The position numbers and the translations under genes were made by a program. This document shows positions 15,343 to 22,935 of a DNA stretch of 48,117 bases, piece by piece. Positions within the stretch are counted from its first letter, which is position 1. Each line of letters opens with the position of its first letter. The notes under the pieces were generated by a model. It was not told the origin of the DNA, did not search any database, and saw nothing but the letters and a program-made list of their open reading frames with translations. The DNA lies in assembly GCA_910584385.1 (NCBI GenBank), contig CAJUAK010000014.1:1-48117 (forward strand). The letters are read 5' to 3'. The DNA is from an uncultured Alphaproteobacteria bacterium (GTDB taxonomy: Bacteria > Pseudomonadota > Alphaproteobacteria > RF32 > CAG-239).

Positions 15343-15713
15343 TCAAAGCCCAGCTTGCCGAATATGCTCTTGAAAATATTAAAGCGCCTTTCTCCGACAG
15401 TACCGCTCCGATGCCCATAGCCATCGTCATAGCTTTCAACTTTTTCACGGCCGATTGTGCCATTAACCGTTCCATAGCCATTATCATACAAATCGACCTT
15501 CTTGTCTCCGACATGCCCCGAAATAACGCCAAACCCGTCTTGCCGCACATTAACAGCCTCACCGCCGACAGTTCCGCGCGTTATACCAAAGGCATCCGTG
15601 CGAACATTTACCCTTTGGCCATCAATAACGCCGTTACAATTTCCAAACCCGTCGCAATAAAGCGAAGAGGCATTCGCCGAAAAGCTAAATAAACATAAGC
15701 AAAAGAAAAGCAT
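15339..15713 (-). CDS. Exported protein of five 19-residue repeats
   Basis: A small secreted protein of unknown function. A signal peptide (about residues 1-16, SANA|SS) is followed by five tandem repeats of 19 residues with the pattern (aromatic/basic)-D-G/A-[FY]-G-x3-G-x-[VI]-G-x3-[VF]-[ND]. Examples are VRTDAFGITRGTVGGEAVN, VRQDGFGVISGHVGDKKVD and LYDNGYGTVNGTIGREKVE. The regular Gly and alternating hydrophobics suggest a beta-strand-turn repeat, like a small beta-solenoid or beta-propeller-like sheet. The first repeat has two cysteines (YCDGFGNC). GAGGG lies 4 nt before the ATG. The start is just downstream of the DUF805 terminator. Confidence 0.8.
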   Translation of the reverse strand: MLFFCLCLFSFSANASSLYCDGFGNCNGVIDGQRVNVRTDAFGITRGTVGGEAVNVRQDGFGVISGHVGDKKVDLYDNGYGTVNGTIGREKVESYDDGYGHRSGTVGERRFNIFKSIFGKLGFD

Positions 15714-15726
15714 TTACCCTCAAACA

Positions 15727-15747
15727 AAAGGCATCCCAAAGGATGCC
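15727..15747 (-). terminator. Intrinsic terminator of the DUF805 gene
   Basis: The stem GGCATCC/GGATGCC (15730-15736, 15741-15747) with loop CAAA is followed on the minus strand by TTTTGTTT. Confidence 0.7.
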
Positions 15748-15760
15748 CCGCAATAAATTG

Positions 15761-16393
15761 TTAAATTCTGGCAACAAAATAAGCCGCTATAAGCAATATA
15801 AAATAAAAGCAAAAATATAAAAGCATTACAACTTTGCCTTTAAGTTTCCGCCCCTCTTCATAAGGCACCGGAGAACCGTAAGCATTATCCTTGTCAGAAC
15901 CCTTCCGGCAGGTGAAATACAAAATCCCGATAAAGATGTAAGAAATCAGCGCAACGGCAGCCCAATTCATAATATTATTCACATAAAGCGACTGCCTGGC
16001 ATTGGCATAATCAACCGCAACATTAGCCGCCAGATAACAAATAGATAAAATGATAAAAGGCTTAAAAACAACGCGCCATAAATTTTTTCCATGGTCATGA
16101 AGACGCCGGTTCAAAACAGCCAAAAGAGGAAGCAAAAACACGGCCTGTGCCAGATTTGCAGGCCAGTTCACCCCGTAAAACCCGCAGAAAAATCCGATAA
16201 CCGCCAAGATAAGGGAATAAACCAACATAAAAGACCAATATTCATAACGGTCGGCACGCCCCTTAAAATTAACGTACTCAACCATACACTTGATAAAATT
16301 GCCCCAGATTTCCCCGCAATTGTTTTTCACGCCGTGAAAAAACGCAGAAACCAAATTTTCCGCCGTATCCGACTGTTTGACATTTTTTGCCAT
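15761..16393 (-). CDS. DUF805 family inner-membrane protein
   Basis: An inner-membrane protein with the DUF805 core: FKGRADRYEYWSFMLVYSLI (residues 43-62) leads into four hydrophobic helices, with the conserved NRRLHDHGKNLW loop (94-105). Family members are mostly YhaH/YhaI-like proteins of unknown function. Here a 40-residue cytoplasmic N-terminal extension precedes the core, and a fifth helix closes the C-terminus (VVMLLYFCFYFILLIAAYFV). GGAGG lies 6 nt before the ATG. It lies 70 bp downstream of the antiporter gene on the same strand and could be cotranscribed with it. Confidence 0.85.
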   Translation of the reverse strand: MAKNVKQSDTAENLVSAFFHGVKNNCGEIWGNFIKCMVEYVNFKGRADRYEYWSFMLVYSLILAVIGFFCGFYGVNWPANLAQAVFLLPLLAVLNRRLHDHGKNLWRVVFKPFIILSICYLAANVAVDYANARQSLYVNNIMNWAAVALISYIFIGILYFTCRKGSDKDNAYGSPVPYEEGRKLKGKVVMLLYFCFYFILLIAAYFVARI

Positions 16394-16462
16394 TTAATCC
16401 TCCATCGCTTTATTGCCGTGAGAATATATCTAACACAAAAACCAATTTTCCGCAAACCTTTT

Positions 16463-18223
16463 TTACTTATTTCCCTTATTTGCCGTATCAACAGCAGCTT
16501 CTTCGGAATCCTCCTTGCTGTAACGATACAGATTTCCAAGAAACTGCGTCTCAATCTTCCGATACTGGTGCATCAGCCATTTAGATTTATAAAGGACAAA
16601 CATAACGGCAAAAACAATCAAATAAGTTACATAAATATTCTTTGTCAAAAAGTGGTTAAGCACAACCATGATATACATAATAAGAACCACAACCCTGAAT
16701 GTTGTCATAAACACCAAAGGGAAGCGGTTTTTTAAACTTCTCTGCCATAAGGTCGAATATATTTTTCGAACGCGTTCCCGGGGAGAAAGCAAATTCTTAA
16801 GAAACGGCGACATCATGGTTAAAGCCAAGATTGTCGTAATAAGAGCCGCATAACGCTCTGACATATATTTTTGCAGCCATCCCTGCACAATTAAAAAGTT
16901 AACATTGATGATTGCCACCAAAATTACTGAAGTCAGCGTCAATTTGATAACATAATTCAAAAACAGCTCCCGCCATAAATTTTCTTCAGCTTTGGTCGCC
17001 GGCTTATCACTGGTATATTTATCAATAAACGCCTTATATTTTTCCGGAAGATGCTTATACAGTTTACGATAAAAAGGCTTCGCCGCCTTAATCATCAGAG
17101 GCGTTGTAAAAGTCGTAAGGACAGAAACCGCAACAATAATCGGATAGACCTGCCCGCTTAAAACGCCGACATTCATGCCAAGAGAAGCAATAATAAATGC
17201 AAATTCGCCAACCTGCGCCAAAGAAAAGCCGCAAATTACAGATGTTTCAAGCGGTTTTCCCGAAAGCATCAACCCAAAAGCCGAAAAAATCACCTTGCCC
17301 AAAATAACCAAAACGGTAATCGCAAAAATCGGACGGGAATATTCAACAAACAGCATCGGATCAACCATCATGCCGACAGAAACAAAAAATACCGCGCCAA
17401 AAAAGTCCTTAACCGGCTTAAATATCTTTTCAATCCTTTCCACAACATCCGATTCCGCAAGGATAGACCCCATAATAAAAGCGCCAAGGGCTGAAGAAAA
17501 GCCAAATTTTGTCGCAAGCAAAACCATCCCCAGGCATAATCCCGTGGAAACAAGCAATAACAATTCATCATTAAGCAAATACATAACTTTTTTAAGGAAG
17601 GTCGGAATAAGATAAATGCCCGTGATAAACCAAAGAACCAAAAAGAAAACCAGTGTCAGCGTGCTGTAAATAAGTTCCATGCCGTTGACATTTTTTCCCA
17701 CCGCTATGGTCGGCAGCAAAACCAAAAGCAAAATGCCCACCACATCTTCCACCACCAAAATGCCAAAGACCAAATCGGCAAAGGGCTGTTTTTTCAAATT
17801 AAGCTCTTCAAAGGCTTTGATAATGATTGTTGTTGAAGACATTGATATCATACCGCCCAGAAACAAACTGTCCGTTGTGCTCCATCCCAGCATTAAACCG
17901 ACTTGGTAGCCCAAAAACAGCATGAACAAAATATTGGCGTTTGCCGTAATCATTGCGGCTTTGCCGACATTAACAATTTTCTTAAAGCTAAATTCCAGGC
18001 CAAGGCTGAACAAAAGGAAAATAACCCCGATATCTGCCCAAATTGTAATATTTTCTTTATCAGAAACAGTAGGCAGCACATCAAAATACGGCCCCACTAA
18101 AATCCCGGCCAAAATATATCCCAACACAACCGGCTGTTTAAGCCAACGAAAAAGCAGCGTCGTCAAACCGCCATAAATGCTGATTAATGCCAAATCTCTG
18201 ATTAAACCTGGTAATTCGCTCAT
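16463..18223 (-). CDS. CPA2 family cation:proton antiporter
   Basis: A membrane antiporter of the monovalent cation:proton antiporter-2 family (KefB/KefC, GerN-like). Residues 1-390 form the exchanger domain with about 12 helices: KQPVVLGYILAGILVGP, IGVIFLLFSLGLEFS, SMSSTTIIIKAF and LVFGILVVEDVVGILLL carry the usual conserved polar sites. After a cytoplasmic loop (390-425, rich in Lys) there are at least three further helices up to residue 560. The usual C-terminal TrkA-N (RCK) nucleotide-binding domain is missing, so control must differ from KefB/KefC. GAGGG lies 5 nt before the ATG. Ion preference (K+ or Na+) cannot be told. Confidence 0.9.
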   Translation of the reverse strand: MSELPGLIRDLALISIYGGLTTLLFRWLKQPVVLGYILAGILVGPYFDVLPTVSDKENITIWADIGVIFLLFSLGLEFSFKKIVNVGKAAMITANANILFMLFLGYQVGLMLGWSTTDSLFLGGMISMSSTTIIIKAFEELNLKKQPFADLVFGILVVEDVVGILLLVLLPTIAVGKNVNGMELIYSTLTLVFFLVLWFITGIYLIPTFLKKVMYLLNDELLLLVSTGLCLGMVLLATKFGFSSALGAFIMGSILAESDVVERIEKIFKPVKDFFGAVFFVSVGMMVDPMLFVEYSRPIFAITVLVILGKVIFSAFGLMLSGKPLETSVICGFSLAQVGEFAFIIASLGMNVGVLSGQVYPIIVAVSVLTTFTTPLMIKAAKPFYRKLYKHLPEKYKAFIDKYTSDKPATKAEENLWRELFLNYVIKLTLTSVILVAIINVNFLIVQGWLQKYMSERYAALITTILALTMMSPFLKNLLSPRERVRKIYSTLWQRSLKNRFPLVFMTTFRVVVLIMYIMVVLNHFLTKNIYVTYLIVFAVMFVLYKSKWLMHQYRKIETQFLGNLYRYSKEDSEEAAVDTANKGNK

Positions 18224-18360
18224 ATAACCCTCTGTCTTAAAAAAATTTTGCAGATTATTATAAAAAAGGATTATTAAAATATATTAAAAAAATTATCAAT
18301 AAACACCCCCAAAGAAAAATTTAGGAGCAAACAGGTTTTAAAGCTTTCCAGCATATATAA

Positions 18361-18394
18361 AACAAAAAAGGCACCAGAACGGCACCTTTTTTGT
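18361..18394 (-). terminator. Terminator of tRNA-fMet
   Basis: On the minus strand AAAAAAGGTGCC folds with GGTGCCTTTTTT through G-U wobble pairs, and T-rich sequence follows. It lies directly after the tRNA. 18237-18360 has no other feature I can support. Confidence 0.65.
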
Positions 18395-18397
18395 TTT

Positions 18398-18476
<79 letters not shown>

Positions 18477-18565
18477 ATGGAATAGCGTTGTTTTACGCTT
18501 TTATGAATATCTTGTCAAGTGCTATTTTAAAAAAATCTGTAAAAATTAATCTGTCTTTTTTTATT

Positions 18566-18634
18566 TTAAAATGCCAGAGAAATCACCACGGCAAATATCA
18601 ATACGGCAACAACCAGCCAATGAACTTTTTTCAT
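18566..18634 (-). CDS. Tiny single-helix membrane protein, 22 aa
   Basis: A very short ORF, starting MKKVHWLVV and ending ISLAF, that encodes a positively charged N-terminus followed by an uninterrupted hydrophobic stretch of about 17 residues, a single membrane helix. AGGAGATGCGAT places a strong Shine-Dalgarno 7-8 nt before the ATG, and the AG of this site comes from the stop codon of the 26-aa ORF upstream, so the pair is translationally linked. Function unknown. The strong ribosome site and the repeated architecture of the two ORFs argue against chance, but no homology could be checked. Confidence 0.6.
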   Translation of the reverse strand: MKKVHWLVVAVLIFAVVISLAF

Positions 18635-18644
18635 ATCGCATCTC

Positions 18645-18725
18645 CTAATTAAATAAGATGAGACTCGCAACAACAGCAGCCGCAACAATTATCACGATTA
18701 CTTTATGTTTTACTTCCCATTCCAT
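18645..18725 (-). CDS. Tiny single-helix membrane protein, 26 aa
   Basis: A short ORF, starting MEWEVKHKV and ending SLILFN, with a charged N-terminus (Glu, Lys, His, Lys) and a hydrophobic helix of about 17 residues rich in Val, Ala and Ile. It is the first of two tandem tiny membrane proteins. AAGGG lies about 11 nt before the ATG, a little far. A promoter (TTGAAG, 16 bp, TTATAT) ends 25 bp upstream. Both peptides share the order charged residues, KH or KVH, then a Val-Ile-Ala helix, so they may be paralogous or act as a pair. Such proteins often modulate larger membrane complexes; that role here is only a guess. Confidence 0.6.
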   Translation of the reverse strand: MEWEVKHKVIVIIVAAAVVASLILFN

Positions 18726-18750
18726 TATATCTTAACCCTTTCTGCACAAG

Positions 18751-18778
18751 ATATAATCTTTGGGAAAAAATTCTTCAA
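18751..18778 (-). promoter_or_regulatory. Predicted promoter of the tiny membrane protein pair
   Basis: On the minus strand TTGAAG (18773-18778), 16 bp, TTATAT (18751-18756). It would start transcription near 18744, about 19 nt before the first ATG. Confidence 0.45.
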
Positions 18779-18782
18779 TAGG

Positions 18783-19547
18783 TTACTTGTCTAATGTCAA
18801 ACGGTAAACAACCTTGTTCTTCTTAAAACCGCCTTTGGCATACCATCTTTCCAACATGGGATTGCTGATAATGCGCGTATTCATGCTTTTATTGCCATAT
18901 GCACGGTAAAGTTTCATGCATTCATCATAGATTGCATGGCTGCAAGGGCTATTCAGATATTCTTCTTTACCCCCCTGGTTAAACATAATGCAAAACCCCT
19001 GCTCAGCGCCAACCGAGGCAATACAGACCGGCGTTCTGCCATCATAACTGACAAAATGATGATACTTTGGATTAGCGTAATTCTTTTTAATTGCGTCAAT
19101 CAGGGAATTTACGTCGCATTGCCCGTAATGGTTTCCTTTTTTGGAATAACATTCTTCAAAGACTTCCAAAAAATCACTCAAATCTTTTTCCGAAGAAACC
19201 GTTTTGACATTTACTTCTTCCGCGCTGGGTTCAATTTTTGTAACGCTGTCATACCGAAGCCATTCGCCGCAATAAGAAACTTTAAATTTCTTATCTAAAA
19301 GACTCTGCATATCCGCACCCATAACAGAATCCACATAAACGGAAACAGGGCGTTTCAACTTTTCAAAATGCTGCGCAACCTCCGAATAAACAGAATCGAT
19401 GGGGACAACATCCGAAAAAACTGCGAAATTGCAATGCTGGTCAGCCATGTTGTTGCTGTAGTAAATATTATAAGCCTCACTGCTGATTTTGCCGGAAAAG
19501 AATAGTTCTTTTTGTATAGAATACTTCAACTCGAATAAATTAAACAT
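18783..19547 (-). CDS. GNAT-like acetyltransferase family protein (tentative), 254 aa
   Basis: A soluble 254-aa protein. The C-terminal half has the feel of a GNAT acetyltransferase: a donor-domain-like strand-helix-strand (HHFVSYDGRTPVCIASVGAEQGFCIMFNQG) and an ending in which a helix and Gly turn precede the last strands (NPMLERWYAKGGFKKNKVVYRLTL), close to the usual xxYxKxGF ending. The acetyl-CoA loop (Q/RxxGxG/A) is not visible, so the family call is weak. The N-terminal half (DVVPIDSVYSEVAQHFEK, VSVYVDS) could be a second, degenerate GNAT-like lobe. The Shine-Dalgarno is weak (AGAGA). The gene stands alone; the tiny membrane proteins follow downstream from their own promoter. Confidence 0.55.
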   Translation of the reverse strand: MFNLFELKYSIQKELFFSGKISSEAYNIYYSNNMADQHCNFAVFSDVVPIDSVYSEVAQHFEKLKRPVSVYVDSVMGADMQSLLDKKFKVSYCGEWLRYDSVTKIEPSAEEVNVKTVSSEKDLSDFLEVFEECYSKKGNHYGQCDVNSLIDAIKKNYANPKYHHFVSYDGRTPVCIASVGAEQGFCIMFNQGGKEEYLNSPCSHAIYDECMKLYRAYGNKSMNTRIISNPMLERWYAKGGFKKNKVVYRLTLDK

Positions 19548-19769
19548 AGCAATTCTCTAATCACAAAGTTTATATAAATAAAACTAAAGTTTATATCCTA
19601 ATACAACAAGATTCTAAAAAATGCAACTAAAAACGTAGCCTGTTTTCACAAATATTCAATCTTCGCCATTCCCCAAGGCACAATTGCACAAAGGCAAAAA
19701 ATTCCTTGCATTCGTATAAATAAAATAATAGTTTTATCCATTATATCAACATAAAAATCAGAGTGTTCC

Positions 19770-20735
19770 ATGACAAAAATTAATGATATCGAAACAGCAA
19801 AAAGAACCATAGATAAAGAGATTGAAGCCCTAAGGATGATGGAAAACGGGCTGAACGGGTCGCTGAGCGAAGCTTTAGACGTTTTAGAAAAAGTCGAAGA
19901 CCGCGTTATTGTAACCGGCATGGGCAAATCCGGACATATTGCCCGCAAAATTGCCGCAACTTTTGCATCCACCGGCACACCGGCATTTTTCGTTCACCCC
20001 GGAGAAGCCAGCCACGGCGATTTAGGCATGATTACCGAAAAAGACGCGGTTATCGCCATTTCCAACGGCGGAGAGTCAAAAGAATTGTCAGATATTCTGG
20101 TTTATTGCAAAAGATACGGCATCCCTTTGATTTCCATCACAAAGAACCCGAACAGCTCTTTAGGGCGCGCCGGCGATATCTTGCTCAGCCTTCCCGATGA
20201 CGGAGAAGCTTGCCCTCTGGGATTGGCCCCCACATCCTCCACAACGGCCACACTGGTTTTAGGAGATATCCTGGCGGTTTGCCTGCTGGAAAGGAAAGGC
20301 TTTACAAAACTTGATTTCAACCGCCGCCACCCGGGAGGAAAACTCGGCGCCATGCTGCAAAAAGTTTCCGATTTAATGCATAAAGGCGATGAAATGCCCT
20401 TGGTTCATGAAGATACGTCCATGCAGGAAGTCCTTTTGGTAATGAGCTCGAAAATGTTAGGCTGCGTCGGCATTATTAATGCTGCTGGAGAACTGATCGG
20501 CATCATTACCGATGGCGACTTGAGGCGTTGGATGTCGCCAAACATAATGCAGCAGACAGCCCGTGAAATCATGACCCAAAATCCCAAAAGCATTTCTCCT
20601 GACGCCTTGGCTTCCGAAGCTTTGGGAATAATGAACTCAACCGGAAAAGGCATCACGCAGCTTTTTGCCGTTGTTGACAAAAAGCCCGTCGGGCTGATTC
20701 ACATTCATGACTGTTTGCGTACGGGAGTAGCATAG
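19770..20735 (+). CDS. kdsD: D-arabinose 5-phosphate isomerase (KdsD/KpsF/GutQ family)
   Basis: It converts ribulose 5-phosphate to arabinose 5-phosphate, the first step to Kdo of the LPS inner core. The SIS sugar isomerase domain covers about residues 35-170 (VTGMGKSGHIARKIAATFAST, HPGEASHGDLGM, ISNGGESKEL). Two CBS domains follow (about 205-321; DLMHKGDEMPLVHEDTS, GIITDGDLRRW). Its length of 321 aa is normal. It is the first gene of a tight block that leads into lptC, lptA and lptB, joining Kdo supply and LPS transport as in many Alphaproteobacteria. No strong ribosome site is visible before the ATG. The 19548-19769 gap holds AT-rich sequence with only weak promoter matches. Confidence 0.95.
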   Translation: MTKINDIETAKRTIDKEIEALRMMENGLNGSLSEALDVLEKVEDRVIVTGMGKSGHIARKIAATFASTGTPAFFVHPGEASHGDLGMITEKDAVIAISNGGESKELSDILVYCKRYGIPLISITKNPNSSLGRAGDILLSLPDDGEACPLGLAPTSSTTATLVLGDILAVCLLERKGFTKLDFNRRHPGGKLGAMLQKVSDLMHKGDEMPLVHEDTSMQEVLLVMSSKMLGCVGIINAAGELIGIITDGDLRRWMSPNIMQQTAREIMTQNPKSISPDALASEALGIMNSTGKGITQLFAVVDKKPVGLIHIHDCLRTGVA

Positions 20736-20737
20736 TT

Positions 20738-21412
20738 TTGTTTGACAAAGATAAACTGGATTCCTATTTTGAGGCAAAACCGCAAAAGCAAGGGGCTGAG
20801 CTTTCTGAAGAAACCCGCCATACGATATGGGTACGGCATGTAAAGCTTATTTTGCCAAGCTTGGCTGCTGTCCTTTTGGGGCTGCTTTTGGTATATCCGT
20901 ATCTGGTTCCTGTCAAACAAGACCTAAAGCTTGAAATTACCAAGCCCAAGAAAGGCGAATTGGAAAAGCTTCATATCACAAACACCACTTTTTACATCAA
21001 TGACGCGCATAATAAAGTCAATAACTTCACAGCGGCAAATATTGATGAAACGGCTCCCGGGTCAAAATTGATAAAATTAACCAATCCGGAAGGGATTATG
21101 CCGCAAAACAACGAAAGCTGGATTAACATAAAGGCGCCGCTCGGCTTTTTTAACCAAAACGACAACACCTTGGAATTAACATCTTCCGTAGATATGTTTT
21201 ACAGTGATGGAATGAATGTAAACGTCGAAAGCATTAACTATAATTTCAATACCGGCATCGGGCACAGCGACACTCCCGTTTCTGCAGACGGCACTCTGGG
21301 CAAATTAAATGCTGAAGGCATGATTCTGTATAAAGACAAAGGGCTCCTCATCTTCACAGGCCCGGCACATATTGTTATCAAAGAAGAAACATTGCAAGGA
21401 AAAAGACAATGA
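20738..21412 (+). CDS. lptC: LPS export periplasmic protein LptC
   Basis: LptC is the bitopic inner-membrane part of the LPS bridge that takes LPS from LptB2FG and passes it to LptA. One membrane helix is at about residues 36-58 (LILPSLAAVLLGLLLVYPYL). A periplasmic beta-jellyroll follows (DLKLEITKPKKGELEKLHITNTTFY onwards). The likely start is TTG at 20738, 2 bp after the kdsD stop, with GGGAG about 10 nt upstream inside kdsD. The stop overlaps the lptA ATG by 4 bp (ATGA), a sign of translational coupling. The sequence is divergent, as is usual for LptC in Alphaproteobacteria, so the call leans on position and topology. Confidence 0.88.
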   Translation: MFDKDKLDSYFEAKPQKQGAELSEETRHTIWVRHVKLILPSLAAVLLGLLLVYPYLVPVKQDLKLEITKPKKGELEKLHITNTTFYINDAHNKVNNFTAANIDETAPGSKLIKLTNPEGIMPQNNESWINIKAPLGFFNQNDNTLELTSSVDMFYSDGMNVNVESINYNFNTGIGHSDTPVSADGTLGKLNAEGMILYKDKGLLIFTGPAHIVIKEETLQGKRQ

Positions 21413-22188
21413 AATCTGGACTTGTTATATTATCAGCCTTATTCGCCGCATTTCCCGCCTTTGCGGAAGATATTGACATTACGGCGGATAAACAGGTTGA
21501 ATGGCACCAAAACGAACAACGCATGGTTGCGGTCGGAAATGCCGTCGCCTCCAAAAAAGATATGAGCATAAAAGCCGACACTTTAAGCGCCGACTATGCC
21601 AAAAATGCTGCCGGCAAAACAGAAGTAACAGAAATTCACGCCTCCGGAAATGTTGTCATGGCTTCTAAAGACACAAAAGCTTTCGGCAGCACCTTAGACT
21701 ACAAAATAAGCGAGGATGCGGCAATACTCAAAGGCATGCCGGCCAAAATAAAAACGCCGAATGAAGAAATTTCCGCCGTCCAAAGCATCACTTATTATCC
21801 CAGTGCCCAAAAAGCCATTGCCCTCGGCGATGTGGAAGCCATTGATAAAGACAATAATAAATTATACGCAGATATCATGACCGCCTATTTTGAAAAAGAT
21901 GAAAAAGGCCAACTGCAAATGCAGCGCGTTGAGGCGGACGGAAACGTAAAAATCGTTACCAAAGACGCAACAGTAACGGCGCTAAAGGGCATCTACAAAC
22001 CTCAGGAAGCCGTCATAAAACTGTTGGACAATGTTGTTATATCGCAAGACGGCAACATATTAAAGGGCGATGAAGCCGAAACCAATTTAAACACCGGCAT
22101 CAGCAGGCTTCTTTCCCAAAAGAAAAACGGACGCGTCAGCGGCGTATTCAAGGAAAAATCAAAGGAAAAAGAAAATGGCAAAAAATAA
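21409..22188 (+). CDS. lptA: LPS transport periplasmic protein LptA
   Basis: LptA polymerises into the periplasmic bridge that carries LPS to LptDE. A signal peptide (about residues 1-19, FPAFA|ED) is followed by the OstA-like beta-jellyroll: ITADKQVEWHQNEQRMVAVGNAVA, then repeated strand pairs (EIHASGNVVMASKD, ALGDVEAIDKDNNKLYADIM, VEADGNVKIVTKD). At 259 aa it is longer than E. coli LptA (185 aa), with the extra length as further repeats and a charged tail. The gene overlaps lptC by 4 bp and lptB by 14 bp, so the three form one transcript. Confidence 0.93.
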   Translation: MKSGLVILSALFAAFPAFAEDIDITADKQVEWHQNEQRMVAVGNAVASKKDMSIKADTLSADYAKNAAGKTEVTEIHASGNVVMASKDTKAFGSTLDYKISEDAAILKGMPAKIKTPNEEISAVQSITYYPSAQKAIALGDVEAIDKDNNKLYADIMTAYFEKDEKGQLQMQRVEADGNVKIVTKDATVTALKGIYKPQEAVIKLLDNVVISQDGNILKGDEAETNLNTGISRLLSQKKNGRVSGVFKEKSKEKENGKK

Positions 22189-22915
22189 TTCCACCTCCAC
22201 GCTGGAAGTATTTAACATCGGAAAAAAATATAAAAACCGTCCGGTTTTAAGAAATGTTTCCCTAAATGTCAAAAGAGGGGAAGCTGTTGGCTTGCTCGGA
22301 CCGAACGGCGCCGGCAAAACGACCTGCTTTTACTGTGTAACCGGATTAATCACGCCTGACTACGGCGATGTGCACATTGACGGGCAAGATATTACAAATT
22401 TGCCGATGTACCGCCGCGCACGCCTCGGCATTGGCTACCTTCCGCAAGAAGCTTCCATTTTCAGGACATTAAGCGTAGAAGACAATATAAAAGCTGTTTT
22501 GGAAATGGTAATAGACGACGAGAGCCGGCGTGAAAATATGCTGGAAGAACTGCTTTCGGAATTTTCCATTGCGCATTTGCGCAAATCTCCGGCTTTGGCA
22601 TTATCCGGCGGCGAAAGGCGCCGTTTGGAAATTGCCCGCGCACTGGCGAGCCAGCCGAATTTCATCTTGCTTGATGAGCCTCTGGCAGGAATTGACCCAA
22701 TTGCCGTTGGCGAGATTCGCCAATTGGTTTCACACCTAAAACACCGCGGGCTCGGCGTGTTAATAACCGACCACAACGTCCGCGAAACATTAGACATTAT
22801 TGACAGGGCCTATATTCTTCACGGCGGAACCGTCCTGATGGAAGGGACGCCGGATGAAATTGTGGCCAACAAGGATGTGCGTAAAGTATACCTTGGCGAT
22901 AGCTTTTCTTTATAA
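22175..22915 (+). CDS. lptB: LPS export ABC transporter ATP-binding protein LptB
   Basis: LptB is the cytoplasmic ATPase that powers LPS extraction by LptB2FG. Walker A GPNGAGKTT is at residues 42-50, the Q-loop at YLPQEASIF (88-96), the signature LSGGERRR at 143-150, Walker B ILLDEP at 164-169 and the H-loop at ITDHNVRE. The PQEASIFRTLSVEDNI run is typical of LptB. Length 246 aa. It overlaps lptA by 14 bp and is followed 20 bp later by rpoN, the usual gene order in Proteobacteria. LptF and LptG are not in the window. Confidence 0.97.
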   Translation: MAKNNSTSTLEVFNIGKKYKNRPVLRNVSLNVKRGEAVGLLGPNGAGKTTCFYCVTGLITPDYGDVHIDGQDITNLPMYRRARLGIGYLPQEASIFRTLSVEDNIKAVLEMVIDDESRRENMLEELLSEFSIAHLRKSPALALSGGERRRLEIARALASQPNFILLDEPLAGIDPIAVGEIRQLVSHLKHRGLGVLITDHNVRETLDIIDRAYILHGGTVLMEGTPDEIVANKDVRKVYLGDSFSL

Positions 22916-22935
22916 GGCAGCAAAGGGCAAAGCGC

